Source: Branchipolynoe longqiensis
Lineage: Eukaryota > Annelida > Polychaeta > Phyllodocida > Polynoidae
DNA: 64,000 bases
Assembly (NCBI GenBank): GCA_030323885.1
Contig: CM059188.1
Span: 114,432,776-114,496,775, forward strand
Direction of reading: 5' to 3'
A program made the position numbers and the translations under genes. Position 1 is the first letter of the stretch; each line of letters begins with the position of its first letter. Shown here in pieces: positions 63,661 to 64,000 of the stretch. Below the pieces are notes generated by a model. That model was given only the letters and a program-made list of their open reading frames with translations, was not told the origin of the DNA and did no database searches.

Positions 63661-63740
63661 CTGTACTGATAGAGGTGGAAGATGAAATCAACAAAATCCA
63701 GCAAACAGAAACGGAAATAGCCAGATATGGGCGCCGCCAT
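63661..63740 (-). CDS. Candidate first coding exon of LRRC45
   Basis: On -, an ATG at 63740 opens a frame of 26 codons plus two bases, ending at CAG|GTATTG (donor at 63660). The phase fits the exon that starts at 62366. The ATG lies in ACAAATGGCGGCGCC, which resembles the YY1-type initiator ATG of housekeeping genes. The length matches the missing human N-terminus, but the sequence (hydrophobic, Phe-rich) does not resemble it. It could be a chance frame, or 5' UTR. Confidence 0.3.
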
Positions 63741-63745
63741 TTGTA
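63735..63745 (-). promoter_or_regulatory. YY1-like AAATGGCGGC motif
   Basis: AAATGGCGGCG on the minus strand, the type of motif found at transcription or translation starts of many animal housekeeping genes. Consistent with an LRRC45 promoter here; not proof. Confidence 0.35.
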
Positions 63746-64000
63746 AACGGAAACAGAAATTGCTCGTCGAGCTTCGCTACGCAGCAAACCGGGTGTGGAA
63801 CAACTACACTGGTCCATCACTACAGATCTTCCTTATATGGTGCGATGACATCACCGGGACCACTGTACGTGTTCCTCCGCGCTACTCTGCAGCGGTGCTG
63901 TCAAGGCATTAAGTCCATAGGCCAAATTGACGGTATTCGGGGTCAGCTATTGGTTAATAATATATCAAAACAAATGCCCGCTGCCATAGAATTTGCCGAT

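Noticed and set aside
63727..63912. 61-codon plus-strand frame upstream of LRRC45
   Set aside because: No recognisable domain, no partner exon, and it overlaps the likely LRRC45 promoter region.

Overview
The window is animal nuclear DNA: spliced genes with GT-AG introns, signal-peptide and coiled-coil proteins of animal families, and very dense short interspersed repeats. A mollusc is the best guess. The guess rests on the SINE at 58060-58385, which starts with an ACGTAGCTCAG-type tRNA head and ends in TTGTTTTATTTAATGACGCCTC-like sequence; I know that type from molluscan genomes. The species cannot be named from the sequence alone.

Two host genes are well supported. SGSH (heparan N-sulfatase) lies on + in seven exons, 10752-38448, and joins cleanly to 552 codons with every sulfatase catalytic residue in place. 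LRRC45 (centrosomal leucine-rich repeat and coiled-coil protein) lies on - in fifteen recognised exons, 62366 down to 42977, about 642 codons to a TGA stop. Only its N-terminal ~26 residues are uncertain; a candidate first exon sits at 63661-63740. The genes converge, with stop codons about 4.5 kb apart. Almost all other sequence is transposable elements and simple repeats, much of it in the introns.

Layout. 1-2546: a PIF/Harbinger DNA transposon whose transposase (-) has an intron that contains the transposon's Myb/SANT-like gene (+). 3.4-10.5 kb: a degraded LINE, Harbinger-type MITEs, SINEs and a nested fold-back just upstream of SGSH. 10.75-38.45 kb: SGSH, whose 19 kb fourth intron is a pile of SINEs, MITEs, a miniature LTR element and a LINE. 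38.5-43 kb: intergenic, with a second miniature LTR element. 43-62.4 kb: LRRC45, with many copies of a CAGGGTCCGTAC-ended MITE, minisatellites and a partly duplicated exon. 62.4-64 kb: a third miniature LTR element and the probable LRRC45 promoter region.

Three things stand out. (1) Both host genes carry a minisatellite that starts exactly at a real 5' splice site and copies it: a 68-bp unit, 12 donors, after SGSH exon 5, and a ~19-bp unit, about 15 copies, after LRRC45 exon 60266-60336. The SGSH unit also repeats a 51-nt, in-frame piece of exon 5 behind an acceptor-like sequence. (2) Three ~500-bp elements have TG...CA direct terminal repeats with 4-bp target duplications, a PBS-like and a PPT-like site, no coding capacity, and a tRNA-like sequence with A and B boxes inside each LTR. 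This looks like an animal counterpart of the plant 5S-rRNA TRIM Cassandra. (3) Harbinger-type MITEs of ~550-690 bp have interiors filled with one iterated short motif (ACGT in one, GGTCCGGGG in another).
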